Notes: generated from the letters alone by a model not told the origin. A stretch of DNA of 64,000 nt from Geomesophilobacter sediminis (GCF_016458275.1 NZ_JAEMHM010000012.1:62001-126000); one strand, 5' to 3'; shown: positions 9,040 to 18,014, counted from the first letter of the stretch. Translations and numbers: made by a program.

Positions 9040-10118
9040 GACTTCCCCCTCGCCGCGCCGAAGATCGTTTCGAACTGCCGGGCCCGGTGGGCGTAGGTAT
9101 GCTCCCGCTTCACCCGCGCCAGGGCCGATCTCCCCACCTGGAGCGCCTCCGCCGGGGTGAGCCGGTCCAATATCGCCGCCACCTCGGCGCCCGAGGCGGC
9201 GACCAGGATCTCGTTTCCCGGCTCGAAGAAACACTCCACCCCGTCCCAGCTGTCGGTGATCACGCAGGCCCCGGCGCCGGCGGCCTCGAAAACGCGGGTC
9301 GCCGGGGAGAAGCCGTTTTCCGCCATGGAGCTGCGGCTGACGTTGAGGACGGCGAGGCTGCTGCAGTTGAAGGCGTTATGGTCCCTGGTGCCGAGGTGGC
9401 CGAGGTAGGTGATGTTGGCGCCACGGGATTTGTCGTCCCAACCGGCTCCGGCCAGGATGAAGCGCCGCGCTCCCAGGCGCCGGGCCACTTCGAAGAAGAA
9501 TTCCTCGACCCGCCGCTCGCGGTCCGGCAGGCGGTTTCCTAAAAAGGAGAGATCGGCCCGCAGGCGATCTTCGGCGCGGACCGGATGATGCGTGGAGGGG
9601 TCCAGCGCATTGTAGATCGGGACGCAGCCGCGGGCTCCGATCTTGGTATATGCCGCCACGATGGGATCTCCGCCGCCGTAGGTGAGGATCATGTCGTAGC
9701 GCGGCACCAGGACCCGGAACGGGTCGCTGGGGTTTTCCCGCAGGCGTTGCAGGGTCGCCGGCGCATCGACATCCCAGAAGACCACCTGGTTTCCGGGGCG
9801 TTTCAGGGCCAGGACCTCCTGCTCCAACAGCTCATCGAACACCCCCACCCCGCTTGCTTTCACCACGAGGTCGGCCCCCTGCGCCCCTTCCAGGGCGCGG
9901 TACACGCCGGCCCGAGTCGCCGGGTAGACCACCACCCGCGCCCAACGGGGGGGCTTCATGTCGCGGTGCTGCTGGCGGTCGTAGGCGTCCGGTTCGTAGA
10001 AGGTGACCCGGTGCCCAAGCAGGTTGAGCGCGCGGATCAACCCCCGGTAATAGGTCGCGGCCCCGTTCCAGTAACTGGAAACCAGGCTCGATCCGAAGAA
10101 GGCGATGTTCAGCCCCAT
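9036..10118 (-). CDS. CgeB-like glycosyltransferase (second paralogue)
   Basis: A 360-residue GT-B-type protein beginning MGLNIAFFGSSLVSSYWNGA. The middle has FWDVDAPATLQRL, matching the YDIDTPVTLSRL segment of the neighbour at 7984-9039, so these two are the closest pair. C-terminal signature: LNVSRSSMAENGFSPATRVF, EAAGAGACVITDSWDGVECF, EPGNEILVA. Good Shine-Dalgarno sequence (GGGGGAAC) before the ATG. The upstream gene stops within TGATG, so the two overlap by one base, and the downstream gene overlaps by four. Donor and acceptor sugars cannot be read from the sequence. Confidence 0.85.
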   Translation of the reverse strand: MGLNIAFFGSSLVSSYWNGAATYYRGLIRALNLLGHRVTFYEPDAYDRQQHRDMKPPRWARVVVYPATRAGVYRALEGAQGADLVVKASGVGVFDELLEQEVLALKRPGNQVVFWDVDAPATLQRLRENPSDPFRVLVPRYDMILTYGGGDPIVAAYTKIGARGCVPIYNALDPSTHHPVRAEDRLRADLSFLGNRLPDRERRVEEFFFEVARRLGARRFILAGAGWDDKSRGANITYLGHLGTRDHNAFNCSSLAVLNVSRSSMAENGFSPATRVFEAAGAGACVITDSWDGVECFFEPGNEILVAASGAEVAAILDRLTPAEALQVGRSALARVKREHTYAHRARQFETIFGAARGKS

Positions 10119-11245
10119 CAGTTCCCCCTTTCCCATTCCCGTCCGGTGACGGTGTTCATGCCGAGCTCCCGGCAGATTGCCATCAGCTCGTCCACGCGGC
10201 GTCCGCAGGTATGGTGCTCCATGATGCAGGCGAGGCCGTGGGCGGCAAGGCTTTTGGCCTGCTGCGGATGGGCGAGGAGTTCCTGGAGGATGTCTTCGGT
10301 CTCGGCACCGTCGCCGGCGAACCGGAGATCCTTCCCGGCGCTGAAGAGCCGGTCGCGGTCCTCCCACGGCGCCGAGATCAGCGGGATGCCGCAGGCCAAC
10401 GCCTCGAAGGGGCGGATGGTCGGGATGCCGGGAAGGCTTTCGGCATACGGGCGCCGCGGGATGTGCAGGGTGACCCGGTACCGGGAAAAGACGCGCGGCA
10501 CCTCGAAATTGGGGAGCCAGCCGCCGTAGCGGATTCCCGCCCCCTCCAGCAGGCGCAGCGCCTTTTCCGGATAACGCACCCCGTACACCATCGCCTTGAG
10601 CTTGAGCCGTTGCACCGGCTCGATGAAGAACTCGCGGATCTCGTCGGTACGCTCGTCGTCCCCCCAGTTACCGATCCAGACGACGTCCCCTTCCTTGTGC
10701 CGGTTGGACCGCGGATAAAAAACCCGCACGTCCGCCGCCTCGTGCCAGACCCAGGCCCGCTTGGCCCAGCCGCGGGCGAGGTAAATGTCCCGGATCGGCG
10801 TGCCGTAGGCGAGGACCCCGTCGAAGCCCGAGAGATCGTAGGCCGCCATCGCAGCGGCGTCGGTGACCGATCGGTGGTGGGTGTCGTGGAACAGGAGGGT
10901 GTAATTCCCCCGCCTGCGGCGGTGCTCCCCGATGCGGCGCACCAGCTCCGGGTCGTTCCATTCGTGGACGATGACCAGGTCGGCGCGCTCCAGGGTCCGG
11001 TCCAGGCTCAGCCCCTCCAACTCGTAGGGCGACTCCTTGAGCTGCGGGAAGGCCCGGCGGAAGCGCCGGATCGCCCGTTCCCCCTCCTCCCGGACCAGGT
11101 TTCGATAACTCCAGCCGTTTTTCGGTTCGAACACCTCGACCTCGTGGCGACGCGCCAGAAGTTCGGTGGCAATGCCCCTTAAAAAGTGGGCGTTGCCATG
11201 GTTCCAATCCGACACGATGGAGTGGTAGAACATCACGATACGCAC
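10118..11245 (-). CDS. CgeB-like glycosyltransferase (third paralogue)
   Basis: A 375-residue protein beginning MRIVMFYHSIVSDWNHGNAH. Like its two downstream neighbours it has an SxxxxWxxGxA/H N-terminal loop and a C-terminal acceptor/donor region with VTLHIPRRPYAESLPGIPTI, RPFEALACGIPLISAPW and the acidic residue of FEALACG. The N-terminal half has DLVIVHEWNDPELV and LLFHDTHHRSVTD, not shared with the other two, so it is the most divergent of the three. Gene order suggests sequential addition of three sugars or repeats in one glycan. A 219-base gap with a family A repeat separates it from the GT4 gene upstream. Confidence 0.83.
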   Translation of the reverse strand: MRIVMFYHSIVSDWNHGNAHFLRGIATELLARRHEVEVFEPKNGWSYRNLVREEGERAIRRFRRAFPQLKESPYELEGLSLDRTLERADLVIVHEWNDPELVRRIGEHRRRRGNYTLLFHDTHHRSVTDAAAMAAYDLSGFDGVLAYGTPIRDIYLARGWAKRAWVWHEAADVRVFYPRSNRHKEGDVVWIGNWGDDERTDEIREFFIEPVQRLKLKAMVYGVRYPEKALRLLEGAGIRYGGWLPNFEVPRVFSRYRVTLHIPRRPYAESLPGIPTIRPFEALACGIPLISAPWEDRDRLFSAGKDLRFAGDGAETEDILQELLAHPQQAKSLAAHGLACIMEHHTCGRRVDELMAICRELGMNTVTGREWERGN

Positions 11246-11289
11246 AACGGCAGATCCTCCCTTGGCACAAACCGTGCGGGCGCTAACCC

Positions 11290-11446
11290 CTGGAGCGACA
11301 TTCCCGTCGCGATTCGATGGCTCTTTTGTCGCGGCGGCTACTAAATAACTACCCGGTGGCTTACCCGGTGGGAGCGCCTTTCCCGTCGCGATTCGACCGG
11401 CATCCCCGCCTCCGGCGGATCGCGGCCTGGAATGCCGCTCCCACCG
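11290..11446. repeat. Family A palindromic repeat, about one and a half copies
   Basis: One partial unit (TGGAGCGACATTCCCGTCGC, 11291 on) is followed by a full unit from GTGGGAGCGCCTTTCCCGTC (near 11369) to GGAATGCCGCTCCCACC (ending near 11444). The unit is an imperfect inverted repeat and fills most of the gap between two glycosyltransferase genes. Confidence 0.75.
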
Positions 11447-11464
11447 GAAAAGCCGCTTGCTTGG

Positions 11465-12598
11465 CTACTGAAGCGCCGTCCCGTACGCGTCGAGGTACTG
11501 GGCCGCCATCTTGGCCGGAGAAAAATCCAGGCTGCGGGCAAAGGCCTTCTGCGCCATCTGCTCCCGGCGTTCGCGGTCCTCGCACAGCAGGCGCAGCTGC
11601 GCGGCAAGGGCTTCGGTGTCGTCGGGGGGAACGAAGAGGGCGGCGTCCTTCCAGAGCTCGCGCAGGCTCGGGATGTCGCCGAGCACCAAGGCACAGCGCG
11701 ACATCGCCGCCTCCAGGATGGTGAGGCCGAAAGGCTCGTACCGTGCCGGGTGGGCGTAGATGGAGGCGCGGGCAAACCAGGAAGCCAGCCGTTTGGGAGA
11801 GAGCTGCCCGAGCCGGTTGACGTTTTGCAGCGGCACCAGCCCCCCTTCCGGATGCCCTTCCGGTCCGGCCACGTATACCGGCCAGGGGACGGTCCCGGCG
11901 CTTTTCATTACCGCATCCACGTTCTTCGCCTCGTCCCAGAGCCGCCCGACCGACAAGACGAAGTTCTCCTTGCACCCCGGCTTGAAGCGCCGTCGGCTCC
12001 TGCCGTTGTGGATTACCCGGGTCTTGCCGAGGGGGAGATAAAAGCGCTCCAGGCTGGAGAGCATCGCGCCGGAGGGAGCCGCGACAACGCTCGCACAGGA
12101 GAGGCCGCGCCGGACGGCGTCCCGGTAGCGCCGGTACTTTTCCGGGGTCACCCCTTGGCGCACCGCGTCCCACCAGGAATAAAGACAGGAATGGGCGACC
12201 ACGACGCAGGGGCATTTCCAGGGGAGCGCGGCATGGACGTAGCCGTTCAGATGCACCAGGTCCGGACCGAGCTCGTCGGCAAGCTCCAGGAGCCAGCGGC
12301 CGGCCCGATCCACGTCGTCCCAGGGATCCTCCATCCACTCCAGGGCAAAGGGCTTTCGGTGCAGGGCGATGTTGCGGATGCCGCGCACCTCGCGAAGCTG
12401 GTCCGCGGTCGGGGGGGTCCCCATCACCGCGAGGATCACCTCCACCCCGTAGCCGGCCAACCCCCGCGCCAGCTCCAGCGCGTAGCTCCAGACCCCTCCG
12501 ACGGCATCGGCGGTCATCAGCACCCGGCGCGGCCCTCCCCCCTCCGGAGGAGGCTTTCGTTCCCGGACCCCTTTCACGTCAGCGCCCATAGGCGGCAT
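11465..12598 (-). CDS. Glycosyltransferase family 4 (GT-B fold)
   Basis: A 377-residue protein with VLMTADAVGGVWSYALELAR near the N-terminus and a typical Glycos_transf_1 domain: NFVLSVGRLWDEAKNVDAV, then PARYEPFGLTILEAAMSRCA with the EX7E-type pair E and E, and PPDDTEALAAQLRLL. This is the retaining GT4 architecture used to build polysaccharides from nucleotide sugars. The start is uncertain: the coding region overlaps the 3' end of the oxidoreductase gene by about 20 bases, and candidates are the ATGs at 12598 and 12589 or a GTG at 12577. No strong Shine-Dalgarno sequence decides between them, so translation is probably coupled. Confidence 0.9.
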   Translation of the reverse strand: MPPMGADVKGVRERKPPPEGGGPRRVLMTADAVGGVWSYALELARGLAGYGVEVILAVMGTPPTADQLREVRGIRNIALHRKPFALEWMEDPWDDVDRAGRWLLELADELGPDLVHLNGYVHAALPWKCPCVVVAHSCLYSWWDAVRQGVTPEKYRRYRDAVRRGLSCASVVAAPSGAMLSSLERFYLPLGKTRVIHNGRSRRRFKPGCKENFVLSVGRLWDEAKNVDAVMKSAGTVPWPVYVAGPEGHPEGGLVPLQNVNRLGQLSPKRLASWFARASIYAHPARYEPFGLTILEAAMSRCALVLGDIPSLRELWKDAALFVPPDDTEALAAQLRLLCEDRERREQMAQKAFARSLDFSPAKMAAQYLDAYGTALQ

Positions 12599-13580
12599 CG
12601 AGGGCAGCGGCCACCCGGACCAGCTGCTCCGACTCCGGGTCGAAGCCGTGGCCGCGCCGCAGGCGCCGGCACCAAGTCACCGCCGCCCTCCCCCCCCAGT
12701 CGTCCGGAGGGGTGGCCAGGGTGCGCCGCGACGTGCCCCGGAAATGCTCGGCGACGAAATCGTAAAAGGAGCCGTCCACGTTGCGGAAGGAAGCCCCCCC
12801 GTCGGTGCCGTAGAGATTGCACGAGATGACCGCATCCTGGCCGGCCGAGACGTTCCAGGAGCAAGCGATCCGGACCACGCTCCCCCCTTCCAGGCAAAGC
12901 GACACTGCCGCGTAATCCTCCACCTGTCCGCTCCCCGCCTTGAGCCGTTCCCCCTTGGCGTAGATCGAGCTCCCTACCGACCGGATTTCCGGGTAGTCGA
13001 AAAGCCAGAGTGCCAGGTCGACGAGGTGGCTCCCCAGATCCATCAGGCAGCCCCCCCCCGAGAGTTCGGCATCGTAGAACCAGGGCTTGTCCGGACCGTA
13101 GGCATTGTGGAAAACGAGGTCCGCGGCGAAGACCTCACCCAGCTTGCGCTGCTGCACCATGGAATGGATCCGCTCCATTCCGTCGGTGAACCGGTAGCAA
13201 AAATCCACCCCCAAAAGCCGGTCCGCGCGCCGGCTCGCATCGACCACCCGAACCGTCTCTGCCGCGTTTCTACCCAGCGGCTTTTGGCAAAAGACCGCCA
13301 TTCCCTTTTCCAGGGCACGCTCCGCCTGGCTGCCGTGCCCCGCGCTCGGGGTGGCGATGACCACGCCGTCCAGGTCCAGCTCCAGCAGGTCGTCCAGCGA
13401 GCTTAGGACCCGTACCTTGGGCACCAGTTGCGCCGCATCCAGCGCGTTTTCCCGATTCAGGTCGGCGATGGCGACGATCTCGGCCTCTCCGGAGCGATGG
13501 ATCGACTCCAGCCGATGCCTCCCGATCCATCCGGTCCCCAAAAATCCCAGCCGCGGCAATGCCCCTTGTCTTTTCAGCAT
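12579..13580 (-). CDS. Gfo/Idh/MocA family oxidoreductase
   Basis: A 333-residue NAD(P)-dependent sugar oxidoreductase. The nucleotide-binding fingerprint is LGFLGTGWIGRHRLESI, the second motif VVIATPSAGHGSQAERALEK, and the signature KPLGRN holds the catalytic-site Lys (FCQKPLGRN). The C-terminal beta-sheet domain includes GGGCLMDLGSHLVDLALWLF with the usual DxGxHxxD pattern. Family members oxidise or epimerise sugars, often nucleotide-activated or glycosidic ones. The ATG at 13580 is chosen because GGGAGGAAGC directly precedes it. Within the operon it lies between an alcohol dehydrogenase and a GT4, consistent with sugar modification before transfer. Confidence 0.92.
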   Translation of the reverse strand: MLKRQGALPRLGFLGTGWIGRHRLESIHRSGEAEIVAIADLNRENALDAAQLVPKVRVLSSLDDLLELDLDGVVIATPSAGHGSQAERALEKGMAVFCQKPLGRNAAETVRVVDASRRADRLLGVDFCYRFTDGMERIHSMVQQRKLGEVFAADLVFHNAYGPDKPWFYDAELSGGGCLMDLGSHLVDLALWLFDYPEIRSVGSSIYAKGERLKAGSGQVEDYAAVSLCLEGGSVVRIACSWNVSAGQDAVISCNLYGTDGGASFRNVDGSFYDFVAEHFRGTSRRTLATPPDDWGGRAAVTWCRRLRRGHGFDPESEQLVRVAAALDAAYGR

Positions 13581-13706
13581 GCTTCCTCCCTCTCGCCTAC
13601 GCCCGCAACTTACTGCCCGAGACCTCCCCCTCCCCTTTTGCGCCACTTCGACGCTCAAGGCACCGGCCCTCGCGCGAGGGGATGGTGAGGTTTATGGGGA
13701 AGTCCG

Positions 13707-14675
13707 TTAACCGGGCATGAGCAGTGCCGCCTTCACGAACCCTTCCGGACGCTCGACCAGGGTCTGGCAGGCTTTTTCCAGCTCGGTCAAGCCGTACTTG
13801 TGGGTCACCAGGTCCGTCATCCGGAACAGCCCGGCCTCAACCGCCTCGATCCCGGCGCGGATTCCCTCCAGGTAGCGCTGCGCCTCCCGCTCGTGGGCGT
13901 TCACCACGTCGATCCCCTTCCAGTTCCAGAGCTGGAGGTTCACCTGGCGCGGCCCGTCCTGGTGGAACCCGGCGATGATGAGCTGGCCCCGTTCGCAGAC
14001 GATCTCCCCGGCGACGTCCAGGGGCCACTGGTGTCCGGTCGCCTCCAAGACGCGGTCGCACCCTCTGCCGCCGGTCAGGTTGCGCAGCTCCTCCAGGACG
14101 CGGTTGTGGTCGTCCAGGTGGACCAGTTCGCAGGCCCCATAGCTTTTGGCGAGCTCCAGTGCGCTTTGCCGGCGGGAGATGGCGATCACCCGCGCTCCCT
14201 TGGCGGCCGCCAGGGCGACGAAAATGACGCCGAGAAAACCGGCCCCCATGACGGCGACGGTTTGCCCGGCGTGGATGTCCGAGCGCCGGAAGACGTTGAG
14301 GGCACAGCCGACCGACTCACCGGGAAAGGGGATTCCCTGCAGAAGAGACGGGAGCCGGACCGCCGAGGCGGCCGGAACCTTGTCATACTCGGCAAAGGCA
14401 TGGTAGGAGAGGACGGTCACCGCGTCCCCTTCCGCCAGTCCGTTCACCCCCCGGCCCAGGGCCGCCACCCGCCCCCACCCCTCGTGTCCCGGGGCTCCGG
14501 GGGCCGCGGGGTAGGTAAACCAGGGGCGCCCTTCCCAAAGCGGGATGTTGGAGGCGCAGACCCCGCACCCCTCCAGCCGCACCACCACTTCCCCCGGTCC
14601 CGGCTCCGGTACCGGTACCTCCACCATCCCCGCCTTGCCCGGGGCCTGGATCACCGCCGCCTGCATCTTGCTCAT
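13707..14675 (-). CDS. Zinc-type alcohol dehydrogenase family protein (MDR superfamily)
   Basis: A 322-residue medium-chain dehydrogenase. It has the GroES-like N-domain with GCGVCASNIPLWEG and GAPGHEGWGRVAALG (the GHE motif of zinc MDRs), and the Rossmann loop VAVMGAGFLGVIFVALAAAKG, followed by VIAISRR. C37-type ligand (GCGVC) and His-Glu are present, but the structural-zinc four-Cys lobe is missing, so this is a short, catalytic-zinc-only variant. It overlaps the epimerase fusion gene by ATGA and has a GGAGGCGAC Shine-Dalgarno sequence. Probable role: oxidation or reduction of a sugar intermediate in glycan assembly; substrate unknown. Confidence 0.88.
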   Translation of the reverse strand: MSKMQAAVIQAPGKAGMVEVPVPEPGPGEVVVRLEGCGVCASNIPLWEGRPWFTYPAAPGAPGHEGWGRVAALGRGVNGLAEGDAVTVLSYHAFAEYDKVPAASAVRLPSLLQGIPFPGESVGCALNVFRRSDIHAGQTVAVMGAGFLGVIFVALAAAKGARVIAISRRQSALELAKSYGACELVHLDDHNRVLEELRNLTGGRGCDRVLEATGHQWPLDVAGEIVCERGQLIIAGFHQDGPRQVNLQLWNWKGIDVVNAHEREAQRYLEGIRAGIEAVEAGLFRMTDLVTHKYGLTELEKACQTLVERPEGFVKAALLMPG

Positions 14676-16714
14676 GTCGCCTCCGCTGTCGTGCTGTAAC
14701 CGGCGGGACGGTACCCCGTCACCGCGGGCTTGCGTATGTGCAGCGCCTCGTGCAGCCAGTCGTAAAGGGCCGTCACCCCTTCCCGCACCCCGTGGCGCGG
14801 AGCCCATCCGGTGATGCGCGAGAACTTGCGCGTGTCCGAGGCGTAGTACCTCTGGTCGCCGGTGCGCCACTCCTCGTGGCAGAGGCGCGGCAGGGCGCCA
14901 TGCAGGGAACGGAGGAGCTCTAAAAGCTCGATCAGGCTCACGCAGCGATCCGGCCCACCCCCGATATTGAACGCCTGCCCGGCCAGAAGCGGCATCATCC
15001 CCCGGGCGGCGAGCATGGCGTCGACCAGGTCTTCCACAAAGAGGAGGTCGCGGATCTGGCAGCCGTCCCCGTAGATGGTGATGGCCCGGTTTTTCAGGGT
15101 CTGGCTCACGAAATGGGCGACCCACCCCTGGTCCTCGGTGCCGAACTGGTGCGGACCGTAAATGCAGCTCATCCGGAAGACGGCGGCCTGGATTCCGAAG
15201 CTTCGGGCGTAGTCGAGGACGTACTGGTCGGCGCACCCTTTGGAGCAGCCGTAGGGGCTCAGGAAATCCAAGGGGGTCTTTTCCGAGAGGCCGTACTTGC
15301 GCAGCACCTCGTCGACCGGCTCGTAGCGCGACCGGGTGCGCTGCAGCCGGAACCCGTCGATGCCGCCGTAGACCTTGTTGGTGGAGGTGAAAAGGAGCGT
15401 GGGCGGCTCCTTCGCCTTGCGGATCGCCTCCAAAAGATTAATGACGCCTCCGGCGTTGATCGAAAAATCCCGCGCCGGCTCAGCGAGACTCGTGGTCACC
15501 GCGACCTGTGCCGCACAGTGGATCACGTGGCGCGCCCGGGCCACCGCCTTCTCCAGTTCCAGCGGGTTGCGGATGTCGGCCACCACCGTCTCTACCCGGT
15601 CCCCGTACTGGTCCTGCAGCCAAAGGAGATTCTTTTCCGCCCCGGGGCGGGAGAGGTTGTCATAGAGGATCACCCGCTCCCCTTCACGCAAAAGCCGGGC
15701 GGCGAGGTTGGTCCCGATGAAGCCCGCCCCTCCTGTGATCAGGGTGGCCCGGTCGGCGGGGCTCTCGCTGATTCCCGGGAGCGCGGCGATGCGCCGAACC
15801 GCCCGGACGCCGCCGTTTTCCAGCAGCCGGTACAGCAGTTTCGGGGTTCCCTTCGCCTCACGCAGACCGAAGAAGTATTCCCGCTCGTCGAGATGGAAAC
15901 GGTCCACGGCAGCAAGGCTGGGGTCCAGGTCGTCGATGCCGTACCAGTAGATCCGCCCGGCCGGCGCCTCGAGAAATTCGAGGAAGACCTTGAGCTGCTT
16001 GTGCTGGTCGTGCTGCCAGGTCGAAAAGCCGGCTTCGGTGACCCAGATCTCGCAGGCGCTGCCTCGGGAGTTGAGCACCTCGCGCACCGGCTGGACATTG
16101 CGCGGCCATCCTTTCCAGGTGTAGTCGAAGATGTCCGGAAAGCCGTGGATCCCCACCACGTCGATGAACTCCATGACCCCCAGGTCGAACATGCGGCAGA
16201 GCCAGTGGCCGTCGATCGGGCTCATCCCCCCCAGGACCGTTTTCTTGCCCCGCACCTTGGCCCAGTGGGCGGCGCAGCCGATCATCTCCCCGAAGGCGGT
16301 CCAGTGCGGGTCGAGGGTCCAATCCCACTCGCTCAGGTTGTTCGGCTCGTTCCACAGCTCGATGTACTGGAAGTGGTCCCCCAGCTCGGTGATCAGGACG
16401 TCGATGAAGTCGGCGTAGTCCTTGGGCCGGACCGGCGGCGACGAGGTCTTGGGCTCCACGGCGATGGAGGGGGGGGTGTACAGAACGCAGGGGAGCAACT
16501 CCACGCGCGCGGCGAGCCTGGGGACCAGCCAGTGGAACCACTCCCGCCCGCCGGGGGCGTACCAGTCGGCCCACGAGATGCCGGTCCTGATCCGCTCGGC
16601 ACCGATACGGGTCAGATCGGCGAGGACCCTTTCCACCCGCTCGAACTCCCCCGGACGAAACCACTCCACCACGCCGAAATGCTCCGGCAGGTCCTGCGCG
16701 ACCTTTCTTTTCAT
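14672..16714 (-). CDS. Fusion: glycoside-hydrolase-like TIM barrel plus NAD-dependent sugar epimerase/dehydratase
   Basis: One 680-residue open frame with two domains. Residues 1-300 look like a clan A glycoside hydrolase: the acid/base-type IELWNEPNN (E123) and the nucleophile-type EIWVTEAGF (E227), plus GIHGFPDIFDYTW, recall GH39-type beta-xylosidases. Residues about 322-680 form an extended SDR epimerase: ITGGAGFIGTNLAARLL, VIHCAAQVAVTTS, the catalytic SPYGCSKGCADQY (YxxxK) and IYGPHQFGTEDQG, which resembles CDP-paratose or CDP-tyvelose epimerases. The ATG at 16714 overlaps the upstream epimerase stop by ATGA. The fusion is continuous, with no stop or frameshift at the joint. Function inferred only as sugar processing. 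Confidence 0.87.
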   Translation of the reverse strand: MKRKVAQDLPEHFGVVEWFRPGEFERVERVLADLTRIGAERIRTGISWADWYAPGGREWFHWLVPRLAARVELLPCVLYTPPSIAVEPKTSSPPVRPKDYADFIDVLITELGDHFQYIELWNEPNNLSEWDWTLDPHWTAFGEMIGCAAHWAKVRGKKTVLGGMSPIDGHWLCRMFDLGVMEFIDVVGIHGFPDIFDYTWKGWPRNVQPVREVLNSRGSACEIWVTEAGFSTWQHDQHKQLKVFLEFLEAPAGRIYWYGIDDLDPSLAAVDRFHLDEREYFFGLREAKGTPKLLYRLLENGGVRAVRRIAALPGISESPADRATLITGGAGFIGTNLAARLLREGERVILYDNLSRPGAEKNLLWLQDQYGDRVETVVADIRNPLELEKAVARARHVIHCAAQVAVTTSLAEPARDFSINAGGVINLLEAIRKAKEPPTLLFTSTNKVYGGIDGFRLQRTRSRYEPVDEVLRKYGLSEKTPLDFLSPYGCSKGCADQYVLDYARSFGIQAAVFRMSCIYGPHQFGTEDQGWVAHFVSQTLKNRAITIYGDGCQIRDLLFVEDLVDAMLAARGMMPLLAGQAFNIGGGPDRCVSLIELLELLRSLHGALPRLCHEEWRTGDQRYYASDTRKFSRITGWAPRHGVREGVTALYDWLHEALHIRKPAVTGYRPAGYSTTAEAT

Positions 16715-17832
16715 ATGGTCAGCCCCCGATCCGATAGCTCCGCATGTGCTTCCAGTACCCGATCCACCGCAATCTGCCCCTTGAGCCACTCGGCCAGCTC
16801 GGCCAGCCCCGCTTCGAACCGTACCTGCGGCTCGAACCCCAGCAGCTCCCGCGCCGAGCCGATATCCGCAAAGCAGTGCCGGATGTCCCCGGCGCGGTAG
16901 GTGCCGGTGATCTCGGGAAGGAGTTCTTCCCGGTGCAAAAGCCGCGACAGCCGCTCCAGCACCTGCAGCACGGTCCGGCTCTCGCCGCTGCCGATGTTGA
17001 AGACCCGGGCCCGGTCCTGCTCGACCTCCAGGGCGAGCCGGCAGGCGCGCGCCACGTCGTAGACGCTTACGAAATCGCGCTGCTGCTGGCCGTCCTCGAA
17101 GATGCGGGGGGGATGGTCGTTCAAAAGGCGGGAGGCGAAGATGGCCAGGACCCCGGTGTAGGGGTTGGAAAGGGCCTGGCGGGTCCCGTAGACGTTGAAA
17201 AAGCGCAGGGCGACCACCGGAATACCGTAGCTGGCGCCGACGATGAGCGCCATCCGCTCCTGCACGTACTTGGAGAGGGCGTACACCGACGCCAGCGAGG
17301 GGGTCTTGCTCTCGGGGGTGGGGATCGGGACCAGGGGTTCGCTGCTGCCGTTGTGCAGTTCCCACTCCCCGCGGCGCAACTGCTCCGGTTCGCGCCGCAC
17401 CTCGGGGTAGAGCCCGCCGTTGCCGTCGCGGTAGAGCCCCTCGCCGTAGATGCTCATGCTGGAGGCGACCACCACCTTGGCAACGCTGCCGCTGCGCGCG
17501 ACCGCCTCCATGACCACGGCGGTCCCGGTGTCGTTGACCGAGGTGTAATTCTCGATCTGGTACATGCTCTGGCCGACCCCGACCAGCGCCGCCAAATGGT
17601 AGACCGCGTCCACCCCGTCGAGCGCCCGGCGCACCACCTCGGCGTCGCGCACGTCTCCCTTGATCAGCTCGGCGTCGGCGGCGAGGTACCCGGGGCGCTT
17701 CCCGGAGGTGCCGTGGACCTGGGGAACCAGGGCGTCGAGCACCCGGACCCGGTAGCCGTGCCGGAGGAGCTCGTCCGTCAGGTGCGAACCGATGAACCCC
17801 GCCCCACCGGTAATTAAAACGGTGCGTGCCAT
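16711..17832 (-). CDS. NAD-dependent nucleotide-sugar epimerase/dehydratase (GalE-like extended SDR)
   Basis: A 373-residue extended SDR. Gly-rich motif VLITGGAGFIGSHLTDELL at the N-terminus, DAVYHLAALVGVGQSMY, the Ser-Ser-Met active-site strand VVVASSMSIYGEG, the catalytic SVYALSKYVQE (YxxxK), and RFFNVYGTRQALSNPY near the sugar site. The family includes UDP-glucose 4-epimerases and dTDP-glucose dehydratases; the exact reaction is open. First gene of the glycan operon, with GGGGGAGG before the ATG and a strong predicted promoter 80-110 bases upstream. The next gene also contains an epimerase domain, so two sugar-modifying steps are likely. Confidence 0.92.
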   Translation of the reverse strand: MARTVLITGGAGFIGSHLTDELLRHGYRVRVLDALVPQVHGTSGKRPGYLAADAELIKGDVRDAEVVRRALDGVDAVYHLAALVGVGQSMYQIENYTSVNDTGTAVVMEAVARSGSVAKVVVASSMSIYGEGLYRDGNGGLYPEVRREPEQLRRGEWELHNGSSEPLVPIPTPESKTPSLASVYALSKYVQERMALIVGASYGIPVVALRFFNVYGTRQALSNPYTGVLAIFASRLLNDHPPRIFEDGQQQRDFVSVYDVARACRLALEVEQDRARVFNIGSGESRTVLQVLERLSRLLHREELLPEITGTYRAGDIRHCFADIGSARELLGFEPQVRFEAGLAELAEWLKGQIAVDRVLEAHAELSDRGLTI

Positions 17833-17910
17833 ACCTCCCCCTTCGGGTGCCCGTCAATCAAATGATCATCCAAATTTGTTCATTTTAATTGGTTTGGTTT
17901 AATAGGCGAG

Positions 17911-17939
17911 ATAGTAGCAGCAGCCCATTTTCCTGTCAA
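17911..17939 (-). promoter_or_regulatory. Predicted sigma70-type promoter of the glycan operon
   Basis: On the minus strand TTGACA (17939-17934) and TACTAT (17916-17911) are separated by exactly 17 bases. The -35 box is perfect and the -10 box matches at five of six positions. It lies 79 bases upstream of the first epimerase start, in an A+T-rich stretch that contrasts with the GC-rich surroundings. Confidence 0.7.
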
Positions 17940-17986
17940 ATCTTTTGGGTGAAATTTTTCCCCTTCCAGTTTGCGTAGTTGAAAGA

Positions 17987-18014
17987 TTGCCCGCCGCCGG
18001 ACGGCTGCTATACT
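17987..18014 (+). promoter_or_regulatory. Possible promoter for the Fe-S protein gene
   Basis: TATACT (18009-18014) is a good -10 box; TTGCCC (17987-17992), 16 bases upstream, is a weak -35 box. It lies 47 bases before the start at 18062 and diverges from the glycan-operon promoter. Confidence 0.4.

Noticed and set aside
11290-11446. CRISPR-like repeats
   Set aside because: The repeats are palindromic, not evenly spaced and lack spacers; they match the dispersed family A elements.
16715-17857. N-terminal extension of the GH-epimerase fusion reading into the upstream epimerase gene
   Set aside because: The extension is out of frame with the well-conserved epimerase at 16711-17832 and contains only Arg/Gly/Ala-rich sequence; the ATG at 16714 is used instead.
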